Positions 31,781 to 47,400 are shown, numbered from the stretch's first letter. The stretch: DNA of 64,000 nt from Blastomussa wellsi (GCA_947652115.1 OX393565.1:26660648-26724647); one strand, 5' to 3'. Numbers and translations are program-made. The notes: a model not told the origin generated them from the sequence alone.

Positions 31781-33397
31781 AGTGAACTTTATATCAAAGG
31801 TCATGCATGATGGAAAGAGAAAACAACTATGGTGCCAGCTAGACTAAAAAATTGTGTGCAAGGGCATAGCTGGGGGGGAGGGGTCCTGGGGTTACCGTGA
31901 CCTCCCCCCACCCCTTTGTGAGACTTTTTAAGTAAACAACATACATGTACAATATTCAGGTGTTGAAAACGCGCAAATCCAAAGAATCAACGTAATGGCA
32001 TACAGTGTGATCGAACCCCCTTTGAAAAATCCTGGCTACGCTCCGAAGCGTAATAACAAATTAGCTTCCCCAAACAGAAAGGAAGATAAAACTTTCAGTG
32101 TTTTTTCATCATCTATTCAAATAATAATCTGGCATACATTTGAAATCGCATATTTATGAGACAAAGTTTTAATGGACTTCAAATTTTACCCAGTCATGCG
32201 TTTTACCAAGGCTTTAAATAGTACTGTTTTGTTTGCTGCCACGATTATCAAATCTAGTACAGGTATTCGAAGTCCATTGGTGTCTCTATTCAGTGTGTGG
32301 CCAGGAGAAATGTAGTTCAGATCTTATCAATTAGAGAAGTTACATGTTTATCACATCATAAATGATGCGATTTCACAATAAGTTATTATTTGAGATTCTT
32401 TTTGTCATTTCCGACGAAACAATACCTCATAGAGGGAGATAATGGAATCAGACATTCTATGGTTAATTGCCATTCTGGGGATATGCAGTTCTTCCAACAA
32501 CTATTGACACAGAATAATTTAATTAAAGAGAAATAATTAAATTATTTAAATATAAAATTTTAATGTTTTAAATAATAAATTGGAAATGCTGATTGAATAA
32601 TAGTGCATTTTCTGTTCAAATGTGTTCATATTTTGGTGGATGACAAATGTATGAAATGAATCAAAATTACTGTATTAAAATAATGAAATAAACGTCAGTC
32701 AAATGATTTTATTGGTTTGCGTATTGCTGTGGTGTCTTAAAAACAACTTTATATAAAAAAATATTCACTCAGCATTTGATAATTAGCCATGTTCTAAACG
32801 AGCGGGAACTGGGACATTTAAAACAAAATAATATAAATCGTCAGCCCGTCACCGGAAAGAGCATTCGAACATAATTAGTAGATAACAGATAGTACACATT
32901 GTTTGGTTGGATCGGAGGGACGGGCGGCTCTCCAATTCATACTAAAGTCTCTTGTTTGAGGAATTTTTACCCACCATTGACGGCCCTTCTCTCCAATCAT
33001 GCTCAAATTTCACAATCTGACTATTAAAGGTTTGGGATTCATTTTTCAACCCCCCACAAAATCACTATTTAAGTGTCTATTTAGTTCTGCTGTGCTAAAA
33101 GGTCTGCTAAATGAGGACGCTGTAAATAAGGAAACAAATATTACAAATGAAACAAAGTTGTTAAAAATCCCAACAGGAAGGGAGGCAGACCAGTTGGGTA
33201 TTTACCGTAAGCGTGGAGGAGTTGAATTCGCGACCACGGAATTTAGTGGCAAGGAGAAGGACTTGAACCTGCGACCTGTATTTTTATGGCATAATTTTGG
33301 GGCAAAAATTGTCCTCGTTAAGTTATAAATCATATAAATATTTTTGGTAGGAAAAAAAGTTATAGCTTGAAGCGTGAACAAACTTTTCCCAATGTGT
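31781..33397. other. DCAF4 3' region and intergenic DNA
   Basis: Contains the DCAF4 3' UTR. A small MITE-like element lies at about 31862-32042, with ends GGGCATAGCTGGG and CCTGGCTACGC; another copy of that end lies at 33778-33804. No supported gene; the ORF at 32999-33328 has no family features. Confidence 0.4.
31862..32042. repeat. Small MITE-like element with GGGCRTAGC ends
   Basis: The left end gggcatagctggg and right end aaatcctggctacgc are imperfect inverted repeats. The right-end phrase cccctttgaaaaatcctggc recurs at about 33778, so this is a dispersed family. Confidence 0.5.
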
Positions 33398-33469
33398 GGC
33401 TTCATAGCTCAGTTGGTAGAGCATCGCACCGGTATCACGGAGGTCACGGGTTCGATTCCCATTGAAGCC
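33398..33469 (+). tRNA. tRNA-Thr(GGT)-like gene or pseudogene
   Basis: 72 bases fold as a tRNA. The acceptor GGCTTCA pairs with TGAAGCC. The D-arm GCTC-AGTTGGTA-GAGC is perfect. The B-box GGTTCGATTCC lies in a T-arm with one mismatch. The anticodon-loop position reads GGT (Thr), but position 33 is C instead of T and two pairs of the anticodon stem are mismatched. It is therefore probably a tRNA pseudogene or the head of a tRNA-derived SINE. Confidence 0.5.
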
Positions 33470-35402
33470 CTGATCTTTTCAATTTTCTTCTTTCCAATTG
33501 CTTAAATGCGATGATCACTCTTCATCTTACGAAATTACAAATTTTTTCATGCATACTGAGCGAACGACTGTGAAAATACACCGTTCGTCCAATCAGAGAC
33601 ACGAACGATAGTACTTCACAATGGACGGCAACGCGCGCGGCTTTCAGTAAGAACAAATCTCAGTACGTATGAAAGAAAAACATGGAAAGTGCGTGAACGA
33701 TTTTTATTCACTCGTAAATAAGTGAAACACAGTGTGGAGGTTGACATGACAAACTGGCGAGCACAATGGGTGTGACCCCCCTTTGAAAAATCCTGGCTAC
33801 GCCCATGTTATAATCCACAGTTCAGAATTAAGAGACGTTTTCTCTCGATCTGTTGAATGGTTCGGAGGAAGAGATCGTGAACATGTAAACTTTTTCCGCG
33901 GGTCTTTAATTTTTCGCGAGTTTTTGACAATCGCGAAAATCAAGGCTCGCAAAAATAGGTAACAATCAAGAAGTACAGGTCATAAACCATCAAGCAGGCT
34001 AATGACAGATCATAATGTGCACCCAGCCGAGACTTTCTGTGATGAAGTTCAGTTGACGAAACTGTCATCGTTTACTCGCGGAAGTCTTTTCCGAGTGGTG
34101 TTTATGAAAATCGCGTTGATTGTGCACAGGAGCTGTGCAGGTGAGATAGTTATTTGGAATTTTCTGACGTAAATGGTTCCCAAACTACGTCATTATAACA
34201 ATCAACTATGAAGTAAACCATGGATAGTATCCATGAATAAACCTGTCCGCATAAAGATATTAAATTTCGAAGGAAGCTGGCGTGTTCAATTGTCCTTACA
34301 AACCAACGAATCTGAAGTTAAAATGTCGACACGTTAATTTGCTATCCCCACCCCTCTGCCCACACCCCGCGGCCCGCCCCGCCTAAGAACTTTAGGTATC
34401 AGGGGCAGCGTCCAGACTTGAATTTCAGGGTTCTTCGAACATGCATCCCTGCATTCATTTCGATTTCTGAATTTTTATTGTAGAATACATAAGTTTAGCA
34501 AGGTTTTTTTACTCGTGAATATATCGTTTTACTTTAGTTTGTGATCTTGTAGTTTCAAAAGCGTTTTTCGCTTTCATTCCGACCGGCTACACCATCTGGG
34601 ATAAAACGAAACCATTTGGATGGAATTTTGCGAGTTTATGACGACCCCAAGCCAATCTGATCTCAAGCCAATCTGGAAGGGAGGGCCTGAATAGTGACAT
34701 TTTAATTTTTAAAAAGCATGACATCTGATCAAGATATGTCGAAAAACTTCGATTCAGTGAAGTGTCAGGCTATCACGTCCGTTTTGTATGTTGTGTTTAC
34801 ACAGGTCATGTCAAAATTAAATTTTTGTGAAAAGCAAACATAAGGGTCTCTAACCCAAAACAAAATCCTCGATGTGCCTTGGAACAGAATTTCCACAAGT
34901 TTTTGCCCAAAGGAGGTTTAATTTGTGGAATGTCAGTTTTTCTGCAGTTTTTAGAGCGAAACGTTATACAAGTGAAAGAAAGGGTCTGAAAGGTATTCTA
35001 CCGTGGAACCACTTTGGCGACATTTTTTTTCGCGGTCAGCTCTCCGACCAGTGCATGACCGTGAAAGGGGAAACGTTTACGTAATTTCGGCTGATTGAAA
35101 TCCGACCTACTGATGTTCAAGTCGAATTGCCGATTAGAGGTCGTCACGGCTTTGATTCGGGAAGGCTTTTGTTTACAACACCACGCACTGAAACAAGAAT
35201 TTTCGCTGTCGATAATAACTGAATTGACGGTACTGTTTATTTGCATTCAAGAATGGGAGATATCGATAAGACGAGATAAGCCGACGTCAATCGTACACGC
35301 GTTGGACTGGTGTAAACAAATCGATATTTTCTATCTGCAATTTTTTCGACAATATTGGGATTCAGTCAGCAGATTTTCCACTCAGTTTGGTCATGCAATG
35401 CC
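33470..35402. promoter_or_regulatory. Intergenic region upstream of ITPK
   Basis: Holds diverged repeats related to those near 5350 and 31990. The last few hundred bases before 35403 must contain the ITPK promoter and 5' UTR. The ORF at 34872-35084 looks like repeat sequence. No TATA box was identified. Confidence 0.35.
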
Positions 35403-38400
35403 ATGGACGATCGTCAAAAAACATGGAAGTCGACGTCTTCGGGTGCCTTAGTCGAGGAAATTCTTCACAAATATAACTGCCATTCGGAGCTCGATGGTAA
35501 TTTCTTCGCGAAGATGTCCAGTCAAACTTTGGCGGAGCGAATAGCAGCACTGAAAGGGCATGTTTTCTCCAATACAAACACGGAGTATGCCAACTTCGAG
35601 CAAACCAATAACGGCGACGGAAGGGAAATTGACTTGTCAAACAATACCCCTCCCTTGAGGCAATGTGTGTTAACAAATGCTGACGCGGAACACAATCAGA
35701 GTATTCTCATAGTTGATTCAAGTAGACCCACCAAGAGCAGTGATCAGGGCAAACAAGGTGAGCGAGAGAATTGCGCTTCTGATGCGAAAAAGAACGAAGA
35801 CATATTGGATCAACCAGGTACAACAGTGAGCAACTTAAATTTGGCGCCCAGCGGCCAGAGTCTCCGGGGGGACGATGATTGTGCTTTGGCGAGTCGATTT
35901 CCAGCGTTGAATTGCAGCGATGAGGCGGACGATTGCGAGGATGTAACATGCTTGCTTGTAGATTATTCTAAGCAGTTATCAACTACACCGGTAGTTATCA
36001 TAACACCAGCCGTGATGGAAAAATGTGCCGAGGAAGACACCGTTGATATCGTGAACACAAACGGTGGTGTTAATTGTGAACTCTCTGCTACTATGCCAGC
36101 AAAGGACGTAAGTGACACATGTTCTTTGTCAAGTTTTGGATCATGTTCGGAGAACGAAATTCTCACGGATGACGAGCCTTCTGACGATGAAATGAGGCAA
36201 CCCGTGGAAGACAAGACAGATAAGGTTAGTTAGTACTGAATGTGTAGCGTTCTTTTATTTACCAATTGTTCTTACACTGGGCGAATCATCAATCATGGCG
36301 ACTTCTTCGCGCGATTTTTGTGAATTTTAAAGCCTCAGTTTATTGTTTAACTTTTGCGGTTAAGATTCGTGCATAAAATACACGGTGTTGTTTGATGGAG
36401 TGATTTTTCATGCTTGACAAAGCCTATTTTAACTTCATAAAGTAGTGCTCGTTTACTCAGGTTTATTTTAGTGTTTATTTGCATTGGCAGCTTAGATCAA
36501 GGAAGGCTTCTTTTGTTGATGTTCCATATATTAAAATGTGTTTATTTCGACATGCATTGCTCTAATAATATTATTATTACTTTCAAGTGTTTGAAGTTTC
36601 TTTTGGCGATGGTTTAAGTTTGTTTTTGGTCGAAAACTAAATTGCAATGGCTGCATGCATTAATTGTGGGCTATCTTTCAAGATTAAATTCCTGACCACA
36701 AATTTATCTTTACAAGAAGCTTGCAAAATTTATCGTTCATCGTTGTAAGATTCGGTCATGATCAATTCTCTATGGGGGATTGATTTATCTCCTCTTTGAC
36801 GTAATACTAATTACGAAAATATTTAAGCTTGATACGGTACAGTGCACAACAGGAATAGAACTTTTAGAAACTTGGATGGGAAATCAAAAATGTCAACATA
36901 GCCAGTGAGGAAATATTAGGCTGAAGTCTGTGCGAACCCTATGCCCCTTTATTCAGAATAGTGATAAAAATTCTTGTTTTTCCACACATGTAGGTTAGCA
37001 TAACATTGTCCAGCAGATAGCTTACAAGTTAGGAAAATTATCTGTTCAAAATATTTCATGGAAATAAGGCATAATAAATTATTACTTCCCTTTTGCCTAT
37101 TGCTTAACACATAGAACATTGTTTGAAGGATTAAATGGGTGACCACCATGGTGACCAACAGGTGGAAATGAATTGTTAGGTGTGCAGTTGATTTTGGTAC
37201 AATTAAATTCTCCAGTATTTTTTTGTGGGGGATATTCTAGGGGTTTTATTTATTATAAGTTTTAGGTGATATTATTCACACACAACCCCACTGACACAAA
37301 TGGAAATATTGGGGGAAAACCCTGGGGGCCACGGGGAGAGTGGGGTACTGTCCAAAAAATTGGGTTGGGATATACAGCATGCTTCTTGTTTCAGTCCAGA
37401 TTATACAATTTTCCCTAGGCATGGGTCGCACTTGGGATAAGTTTTAATCTTTGGCGGCTGAAAACCACAAAAATTTGAAACCGTAACCGGAAAGGAAAAG
37501 TTTTGTCAAACTTAGTAGTATAGTCAGTGTTTTGACTCATTTAGGTTCTAGATACCAGATATCATAATATCTCGTAATCAGGTGAAACAAACATGTCCCA
37601 TTGAAGCAATGATCATACTAATACTGGTGATTGTGCTTATTGTTCAGCTTAAGCAGTAGCTTACCAAGACTGCATAGTTCTCAACTGTAGAGCATTTCTC
37701 TGTAGAGTTCTTGCCTGTGAAATGCTTGTCTGAGCTTCTCAAATTATCATATAGTATTCAGTAAGAATATTGCGGGTATTGGACACTTTGCTGAAAAAAC
37801 CTGAAATTACAAATTAAGGATTATAATATCCATAATGAAAGAGCGTGAACAGAAAGCTGTTATGCTTGTTCAAATTGATAATGTTTCGTGTTCGGCTGAC
37901 AAGCGTTGACTGTGATTTCCATTGTTTCACTTAAGTGTTCGAAAATCTGCCTGCCCCACCCAAGCACTACAGCGTCTTTGATGTTTTTGCTAATTTCCAA
38001 AGTTTTTGCCAACCAGAAAACCAAAGGTCACACTTAGCAAATTGTCCTGGTGACAGATTTCCACTGCCATACCATATTGCATACCAATGTTTTTAAATTG
38101 TACTGCTCAAGGGATGAATGACAACAATTGTAAATTAGTTTCTTCAAAAATATACCTAATTGCTAACCATAGTACACAAATCATACCTTAGTTTAGAACA
38201 AACAGCTAAAATCTGTAGTCTATTTTAGACCAAAATGGCACAAAAACTATACTACGCCCTTTGGTGCTGAAGATACATGTAGGGCTCTAAGTATATAACT
38301 TATATAAAGGAAAACCCCTCTCCCACAAGCTCACACAGGTCTTTCACAAGAAGCCAGCTACCACCAGAGTTCAGCTGGGTACTTGGTACTGGTTACGCTG

Positions 38401-41400
38401 GCCATGACAATCATCTCATGACAAACAAGCTCGACTTGTCACAGATGTTCACTGTTTCAGTTGCTGATGCCCACTGCAAAACATTTTCAAACCCAGTTTG
38501 ATTCAGATTCTTGTATAAGTGAGCTAGCAAAATCACAGAATTCCTTTATAAAGTATATCTTAATAATAGCTCATGCACAAACAGGTTGTAACAGTTGTTT
38601 ATAAGATGATATAGTTTTACCTTCTTGCTGTGTCATTTTCTGAGGCTGTTCTGATCTAAATATCTACTGGTTTGCAAGCAAGAATGGCATCACAAATATT
38701 TTTTTCGATTGTCACTTATTGTGCAATATATTTTATTACTGATAACATTTAACAATAAAATTTTTTTATATCACATTTCACAAGCTACACTGCAGTTTTC
38801 TATTTTATAATCACATTGTTTTGTAAAAGTAGGGATTTCTGATATTTCATCTCCAGGGTTGTCAATAAGATTTGAAGTGTGCGGAGATATTTTGAAAGTA
38901 GACAGCACTGGGGACCCATTTTTTAAGCGTTTTTGTGATGCCTGCTTTTTCCCGCTTATCTCCACAAACATGTAGCCGGGGAAAACTTTTAAGTAGTCAG
39001 CGATATCGCCGGTCTCCGGTGCTTATTGACAACCCTGCATCTCAATATTTTATTACTTCCGTATACAAAATATTATTTGTGTTGTAGCATAGCATTTACA
39101 TTGAAATCAGTGAAGCCTAATCCCCATGTTACTATTTATCATCACTGGAAAAATATTTGCATATATACATTGTATCTTGGCTTGGTTGAACAGGAATGTG
39201 TTTAGGTTGTGGCCTAAAATGAATTTCAGTTCAAAATGGTTCAAACTGTATTTTAATTTCCATTTTCCTTGTTCCAGATATATTATCATAATCCCTAACT
39301 GCAGTAAAAATTTCAAATCATTACCAAACTAATTTGAAATAATTTTTGCCTAAAATTTATTTTAAGCTACAACTTACATTGTATAAATTAATCATTTGAA
39401 TTGAAAGTTCTATTTGTTCAATTTTAGACTAACTCATCACTTTAAGAAATTCATAGCAACAACAGCAACAAAAAATGTTTTTATAATTGTCAAGAGTAAC
39501 GTACTCTGTAGTTTCTAGACCATACTTCTTAATTTTGAACCATGACTTCAATGATTTCATTCATTAATGCTTATTACAAATCTCTGGAAACCAAAGTGGT
39601 TTGTAAGAATGCAAGTGTCCGAGATAATGCATCTTCTGAATAATAATAATAATAATTTGATGTGATTGTTATTCAAATTTTTTCTGTTTTGTGTGGATAA
39701 AATTATCCGATTAAAATGAATTTCATCCACATAACGCCTTGACTCGGCTGGTGTAAACGTTTTAAAAGCTAAAATATTGATAAGATGTAGAAAAAATTTC
39801 TTTAACAACTCCTGAAAGAGGTGAGCTTCAAAATTAATATTGTATGTAATGTAGAAGTTATATGAAGAAATAAGCATTGCCATAATTCAATTCTATAACC
39901 CTACTACTATTCCTATAGACGGTAGATGCATATGGTTTAGTATAAATTTATTACGCTTAATTAATGTTCAACTGATTTACAAAAAATGTATAGTTTCGTT
40001 ATCTTTTTTCTGTTTTCACATCTTAGAAATGTAATCACCAAATTGAGATTAATGTTTGCATTTTATGTTTTATAGAAGGTACATGTAGCTTTCCACCAAG
40101 AACTTGCTCAATCAATTTTCAGACAAAACACAACATTTCCTTTGCACAGTCACTTTCTTTTCTTTGACTGTTCATGTGACCACTCTTGCATGATATATTT
40201 TGCAAGTCATCATTGAATGATTGTTAGAATTTCAGAAATTATCTTGACCATTTTCAGTTTTGGAAATATAATTTAAATCATGTATTAGTATTTTGGTGGT
40301 GTTCATGAATTTTCAATAAAAAGATCTTGGAAAATCTTCAAAGATCTTGTAAGCCTCCAAAAATTATCAAACAAAGAAATTGTTAAAGTTTGTTGAAATC
40401 AAGAGAATCCAGAGTTTGTACTACTTTAGGCTGAAGCTGATCGCGAGTGCTAGTTTAAAGTAATAATTCATTTGACTAACCATCTTATAAAGGAGCACAT
40501 CACAATATTTTGAGCCATTTTTTGTGATACACCTAAGTAGCCTGTAATGTAGGAAACGATCGTTACCGTGAAATCCTAGGGCTTGAAAGAGGTGATACAT
40601 TTGTACTAATCCATAAACAAACAAAGATGGAAATGATTGAGATGGATGACAAATGATGAAGGTGAAAAAATTAGGCTAAATCTTTCAACGTGCACAAACC
40701 ATGACATAACTCCTTCAACTATGGTCAGATAATTATGTATTTCAATAAAATCAATTGACTTTTATTGATAATGTACAGTGTGCAACTGCCAGTGTAATTT
40801 ACAAAAGTTGATATCACAAATCAGCCCTGTTATAAACCTTGGGAGGTGCTGATTACATGCGTGGAAAATTTCTGCCCTGGCTGAAATTTCAAATTTTAAT
40901 TTCAGCCTAGGCTGAAAATTCTCGTCATGTAATTGCATTGTGAAATCTTGGGGCTGGTTATGATTTTCAACCATTCAGCTGGGCATTGTTGCTAATTACT
41001 GTGAGGTACAGGGTGTTGGTTTTCTCTCTGTCTTGTTCCGTAACAGCATATGACAATACCAATAGGCCTTTTGCCAACCATGTTGGCATTATGCCAGGAT
41101 TCTTGCATTTTTCGGACAGGGTAGTTGCCCTTGTTGATTACACACGCATTATCACAGTCCATGGAATGGTCATTTTGCCACGCATGGTTGGTAACGTTCG
41201 AGCCCTTTGTGTAGTTTTCTAGGTTGCAATAATGTTCCTTTTTTCGGGTTTGGAAGCATCTTCCGGGTTTCCCCTACGTAATTCCAAGGAGAGTCTTATA
41301 GACAACATTGCATTGGAGATCCAAAGCTTGTGAATACATCCGGGACAAGTTAAACAATGACAATACCTTACGGTTCAGAACAAGCCTCATTTCTCATCAT

Positions 41401-44400
41401 TTCTTTACCCTTCTTTGTATATATTTCCATTAAAGGGACACTGTCACGCCAGATTATAGAAATCTTTATGTTCTAATTTCCATATTATTGTGCCAAATGC
41501 CACCAAATACGGGAATAAATTTGATAAAAAGATTCCACAGAACAAGATATAACAGTTATTTTGGGGAAGTAGTACAGGATTACAAGGATGGAAGTGAAGT
41601 GCAATTCATCAAATTTGATTTCTGGACATCCTGTCCAGAAATCAAACCTGAAATTCTGGTGAAATCTTGAATCTTTTAATAGTTATTTTTTCTTCTTAGT
41701 TGACATTTCTTTGCTTTCACCACTTTTAGCATTTTTCACCTTCTATTGCAAGACAATAAAACACGATTACAGCAAGCTACAGGCCATAACTTAGTAAAAT
41801 ATGATATATCAGGCATGACAGTGTCTCTTTAACACGCTTACATTCTCATTCGTCAAAGGCTATAGACTGATAGCCGAAAGCTTATCTTTCAACCAGAGAA
41901 CGCTTTTACTATTTTTAATACATCATATCCTGGTTTTGGCTCTATTTTTTAACCTTTTTATTATTGAACGGATGTTAGATTGTACTGCAATTGAACCACA
42001 TGTATTTTAACCGGTTATTAACTGGATTTTCTTTATTGGATTTCACGCTGTTCACAGTTACTCACTTTCAGATATGTTTTAAATTTGTTCTCATGTGCAT
42101 TTCTTTGTTCAAGCCATCTATGGGTAGTATTTTACATAACAATATATTATTTTTCCAGACAGTTCTAAAAAAAAAGTTAATACTTCTTATCAGATACATT
42201 GTTAATTTATTTTCCTTGAGTGTAAGTACTTAATATTGTAGCTTACAGTCATGGCAAAATATACCTTCTTTTAATAAAGAATGTTTCCCTTTTGTGCCTT
42301 ATAAAATGTAAAATTAAAGATAGTGTGGCATTTTACGAATATCAATATTGACACCTGCTTGTGTGCAAACAATCTGGTTGCTTGAATATACAAGTTCTCT
42401 TTTTGCCTTTTTTCGGGATAAAATATTAGAAAAGTGTTATTCTTAACTTCTGATCTCCCTTATTTTTTCTGAAAGCACTGTTAATCATATACATGCTGGA
42501 GAAATGCCATGATTAGAAAATATGTTAAAATCCGCATAACACAAACAGGTTGTGTCCTGCAGAGTTTTCCTTTTATATTTTGAAACAGAAAAGAGTTGCA
42601 TGAAAAGTCGTTGGATGGTCAATGAGCAATTGTACAAATATGGCAAGGTTTTATTTGAAACTTGTAAAATATTAATGGCTTTCAAACAGCAAGAAAGAAT
42701 TCTTCTTCATTGGTTCAACTGTTTTATAGTTTCTTTCATCCAGTGAGTTTTGCTAATCATAGAAACTAATCTTTATCTGAAATTAAGAAATATACTGCAT
42801 CACTGATGTGGTGAGTAAAAAACTAAGCCATTTAAATATAAAGCAGCTTCCTTTAACATTGTGTTAAACCTGTCTTTACTTGACAATTACAGTATCAAAT
42901 CTATCTTAAGTTGCCTTTTTGCAAAAAGTTAGTAAATGAGGCCACTAACATAGTGCTTATTTTCTTTAAGTCTCTTTCAGTTGATATGTTGTGGTTTTGA
43001 AATGCACTTGTTAGAATTTCTTTTTAGATTCAAAGCAGTTGAGTTATACATGTATATTCCATACGGTCTGTAATATGAAACCAATTACAACATGTTATCC
43101 ATTTTCAAAATCAAAGGTGACATTATGGTAAATCACTGAAAATGTTGTTTTTATCTTATGTTCCAGTGATTTATTAGAATTTGTTGTTTTTTACCCTTGA
43201 ACTCATTGGTATTACAAGTTACATAATTTTATTCCCAATTTGGTAGAAACTCAGTTGTGTTCTATTGGAAATCCGCAAATCTGATTGGTTTTCCCACTGT
43301 TTTCTATTCGCCGATAGAAAACAACCGCGTGCGCGTAGCTCTTTTAGCAGTAGTTTTTCTTGAATTTTGGCTCAAAAGTACACAATATTGTAGGTTTTGG
43401 ACTGCAATCCTTTAGAGTTTCTACTAAAGCAATTAGACTACTTGCCCTTGTTTTCTACAAGCGTTAGTCAACTCGGCTGTGCCTCGTTGACCATTCACTC
43501 GTAGAAAACTCAGGCTCGTAGTGTAATTGTTAAATAGGAATCATCACCATATGTAAGCTAGAGTGCATACATTGTGTGCATGTGCAGTTTGGGAACAAGG
43601 ACCAAATGATGATAAAATCACTGAGCCAGTAGATTTTGTTATTTTCAACTGCTCCAACAAAAATTTGCCAAAAAACAGCACTTGTTGCCAATGCTAACTA
43701 CATGTAAAGGTACACTGTACAGTGATTTACAATGTAGCAAACATGCCAGATTTTCCTTCATGCCTGGAGCTCAGGCAAGGGGTAAATTGTCATCTTTTCT
43801 GTTGTTTTTAATTGAGTACAAACTTTATTCCTGTTAAATTAATATAGACCAATTCCCAGTGTTGGAAAAAAAAACAATAGTCAGAAATGAAATACAATCG
43901 TTGCAATATCATAAGGAGTTACTGCATATAAATGAGGTGCTGTCACAGCTAAATAAGCATGGGGATCCCCATTGTTATTTCAATAAGACCAACAATTGAT
44001 GGGCAAGGTTTGTACGGTCTCTTTCTGTGGAATGGCCTTAAAAGTAACTTGTTTTCTGTGCTTTTGTTGTAATGCAGATCCACTCACGCTGGAAGAAAAT
44101 TCGTAGTATGATCCACTGGTCACCATTTGTACAAAACTTTAAAAAGAAATATCCCTGGGTGCAGCTAGCTGGACACCAAGGTAAGCTAAGTTAGGCCTGG
44201 TTCACACTAGTGACCTAACGACATAACGACATGGACATGATGACAAGAAGAATAGGCCATGACAGGTTTTCCTTATGCTGGTATGTTTATGTCATTATGT
44301 TGTGTTGTTTGCATTGATGACAAAAAACGTCTTCGTGACCTTGTCAGTTTGTTGCTAGTTTGAACCAGACCTTACCTTCCGCCACATTAATATTATTGAC

Positions 44401-47400
44401 TTTTTAGCAGGAGTAAGTAAGCTAGAATAGAGCAGCGTTTAATTGAGGGTCATAAAACCAAAACCAAACTATTCATTCAAATGACGCAGACAATCCAGTG
44501 AACCAATCAAAACTCAAAACAAATAACTTTAGCACAATTACTAGCAAGACTTGAAAGCACAATGCAAGCGACTCCCTGTGAATACATAATGTTGGTAATT
44601 GCAAATGTACTTAAACCAGTTCCAATAATAAAATAATAATTTTTGTGGCACATAACCCGGTAACATGCGACATCCATAATACTTTTCTGACCTTGTTTCC
44701 AAGAAAAGTGTTTGTGTTTGTCTTGCTTGAGGAAGACATAAACTACTTTGGCCAATTTAATTTTGTTTGCTAGCCAAAGAGGCTAGTGAAAATCGAAACC
44801 TACCAGCCAAAACTAAATTGCTACTGGTCTGTGGCTAGCTGGCTACTGTTAGTGTTGAGCCCTTCGTCATGAAGCATGGGTTGGTACAAATTAGCATGAT
44901 TCAGTTTCTTAAAATGTTTCTTAAAAATCTTTAAAAGAAATGATTCAGTTGCCAACATCCCTTATTAATAAATTTTACTCTCTGAAATCACATTAACTTT
45001 TAGGTTGCTTCAAGCCAGGTGAAAATGGCACCATTCTGAAAAAGTCGACAGATAAAGAGAGAGAAAGTCTTGCAAAGCTTATGAAAGATATTTTGAGACC
45101 CTACATCCCTGAATATAAAAAAGAAGTAAATAAATGTGGAGAACGTATCCTTGGAACTGATAAGCATGACAATTTCATGTTCCTAACATGCAATTTATTT
45201 GATGCACTATACATGTACAGTTGGGACATGGGGTGGTGCAATGGTTAGTGTGCTGGACACTAGATCGGACGGTCCGAGGTGGAGCCCTGGCCAGGGCACT
45301 GCGTTGCGTTCTTTTCAAGACACTTAGCTCTCATGGTGCCTCTCTCCACCCAGGTGTATAACTAGGTGCTGGCAAAATAATGCTGGGAGGTAACCCTGCA
45401 GTGGACTAGTATCCCATCCAAGGGGAGTAGAAATATTGCTTGCCACTTGATGCTACGGAAACCGGAAGAAGGTCCAGCCTGTGAACAGGCTTTGGGGGTG
45501 GGTCGGGTTGGTAGTCGGCAAAGAGTTCAAGCCGCCATTCGGTCCCCTGGTAATTTAAGCTGTCAATAATCTTTCACAACATGTCATTAACTACGCGGGG
45601 ATGCATTGGAATGTAAATAGATTCGCACGAAAATATACACTTCACTCCGGGTTTAATCCAGCTCTTTGCAAATTAATCTCTATTGCCTATTTTGTAAAAA
45701 GCTGTTAACCTGTAATTCTCAGAATTCTAAAAGAATAACCTGGCCACCGATCTTCAACGTTTCAAAAAATAAGGAACTACCGTAAACATCTGTGTATAAG
45801 CCACATCCATAGATAAGCCGCACCCCCAATTCGGAAGCACTGATTTTGGAAAAAAATAAAAACAATAAAGCCTTAAGTTCCAGTAGAGTTGTATTGCTAT
45901 AAACAAACAGGGACTAACAATCAAGGTTTTGAAACAACGGCATAGAAGTTGTTGCCATCTTTCACATTTATTAAGTCTAAAGAAATCGAAATTTCATTTG
46001 TGGTACCTTCTTTTTCGTTTGAATTTACGACATCTTTAACTTAAAATGCTCTTTTGATCCGATTATTCAAGATTATCGGTTTGCAACACACCATAAAGTT
46101 GAAATTCCTACGCCATTGAAACAAAATGAATGAGTGCTAAGCTTCAGATGTGGGGAAGAGTCTGGGCCAGAAATTTACATTCGACTCAGCTGTGTTCGGG
46201 GTTAGGTTTTTGAGAACTCCAAAGGCAGATGTATTGGTGGATAAGCCGCACCCTTGATTTTTGGCTTCAATTTTGTGAATAAAATTGTGGCTTATACATG
46301 GACGTTTAGGGTACTTGTTGTCCCTGGTCAAAGCGTGGCCCATGAGCCTAGCTAGAGGAGATTTCTTCCAACCTGAGTTGTATGTCATGTGTACAAGCTG
46401 TTTGTCTTTCGCATTCAGTTTCGATCCTTATAAGTCGCTGCATGTAATGTATTTCTGCCTGGATAAGGTGCTAGACTATTGTAGGTTACCAGGGCTGTCA
46501 TTAAGTTTTCCAGCAGCCGTAAAATTCAAGTTATCATCCGAAGTAGTGAAATACTATTATTCAAGTGCTATATAACACCAAATTGACATCTTCACCCATA
46601 ACATCAAGTGACCTCAGCCGTAACAGGCGCTACAAGTTATGGCCCAATGACAACCCTGGGTTACCTCCCAGCATAAATTTTTGTCTTGTGTGTTTAATTC
46701 TTTTTTCCTTGTAATATGTTATGTTGCACGGTTTAAATTTTATCTTTAGTTTAATTTGTTTTAGTTTAGTTTGTTTTTTCAAGTGAATAAAATTTTAATT
46801 TTAATTAAATGCAAGTATAAAAGTATGACCACTTTTAGATTATTCACATTCTTTCATGTGGATTATCCAATCAGTAGCCATGGATAGCTTTTCGCAAAAC
46901 AACACAAACCAAAAGCTATCCCACATGTAAGATGTGAGACAAAGTTGATTTTTTAATGGCTGCTTGTTTTTTGCTGCTTTTACAAATTAGTTTTGTAGGT
47001 TTTGGTTTCAAAATCCTGCACAGGAAAAAATTCACAGCTGTGAATGTATTCTAGAGAGAATTTGTCCGGTAAATCAGCAACCATCAAATCTCAGCGGGCA
47101 ATGTGTGCTTGGTAAACAAACGCTGATCCAATGACAAGGGCCGCTTGACTAACGGCACCATTCATGATTATTCATTGTTTGTTGAGCGGTTTCCGATTTA
47201 CCGGAAATTTTTTGATAATATTTCACAGTTGTGAATTTACTCCAGCAAAGGATTTAGAAGCCAAAAGGATAGGATTTAGAAGCCAAAAACTACAAAAGCA
47301 AATTGTAAAAAGTTGCAATTTTATCGAGCAGCCATAAAAAGACAAATTTTGCATCACTTCTTCTGTGTGTGATTGTGTGTTATTTTGCCAAAAGCTATCC

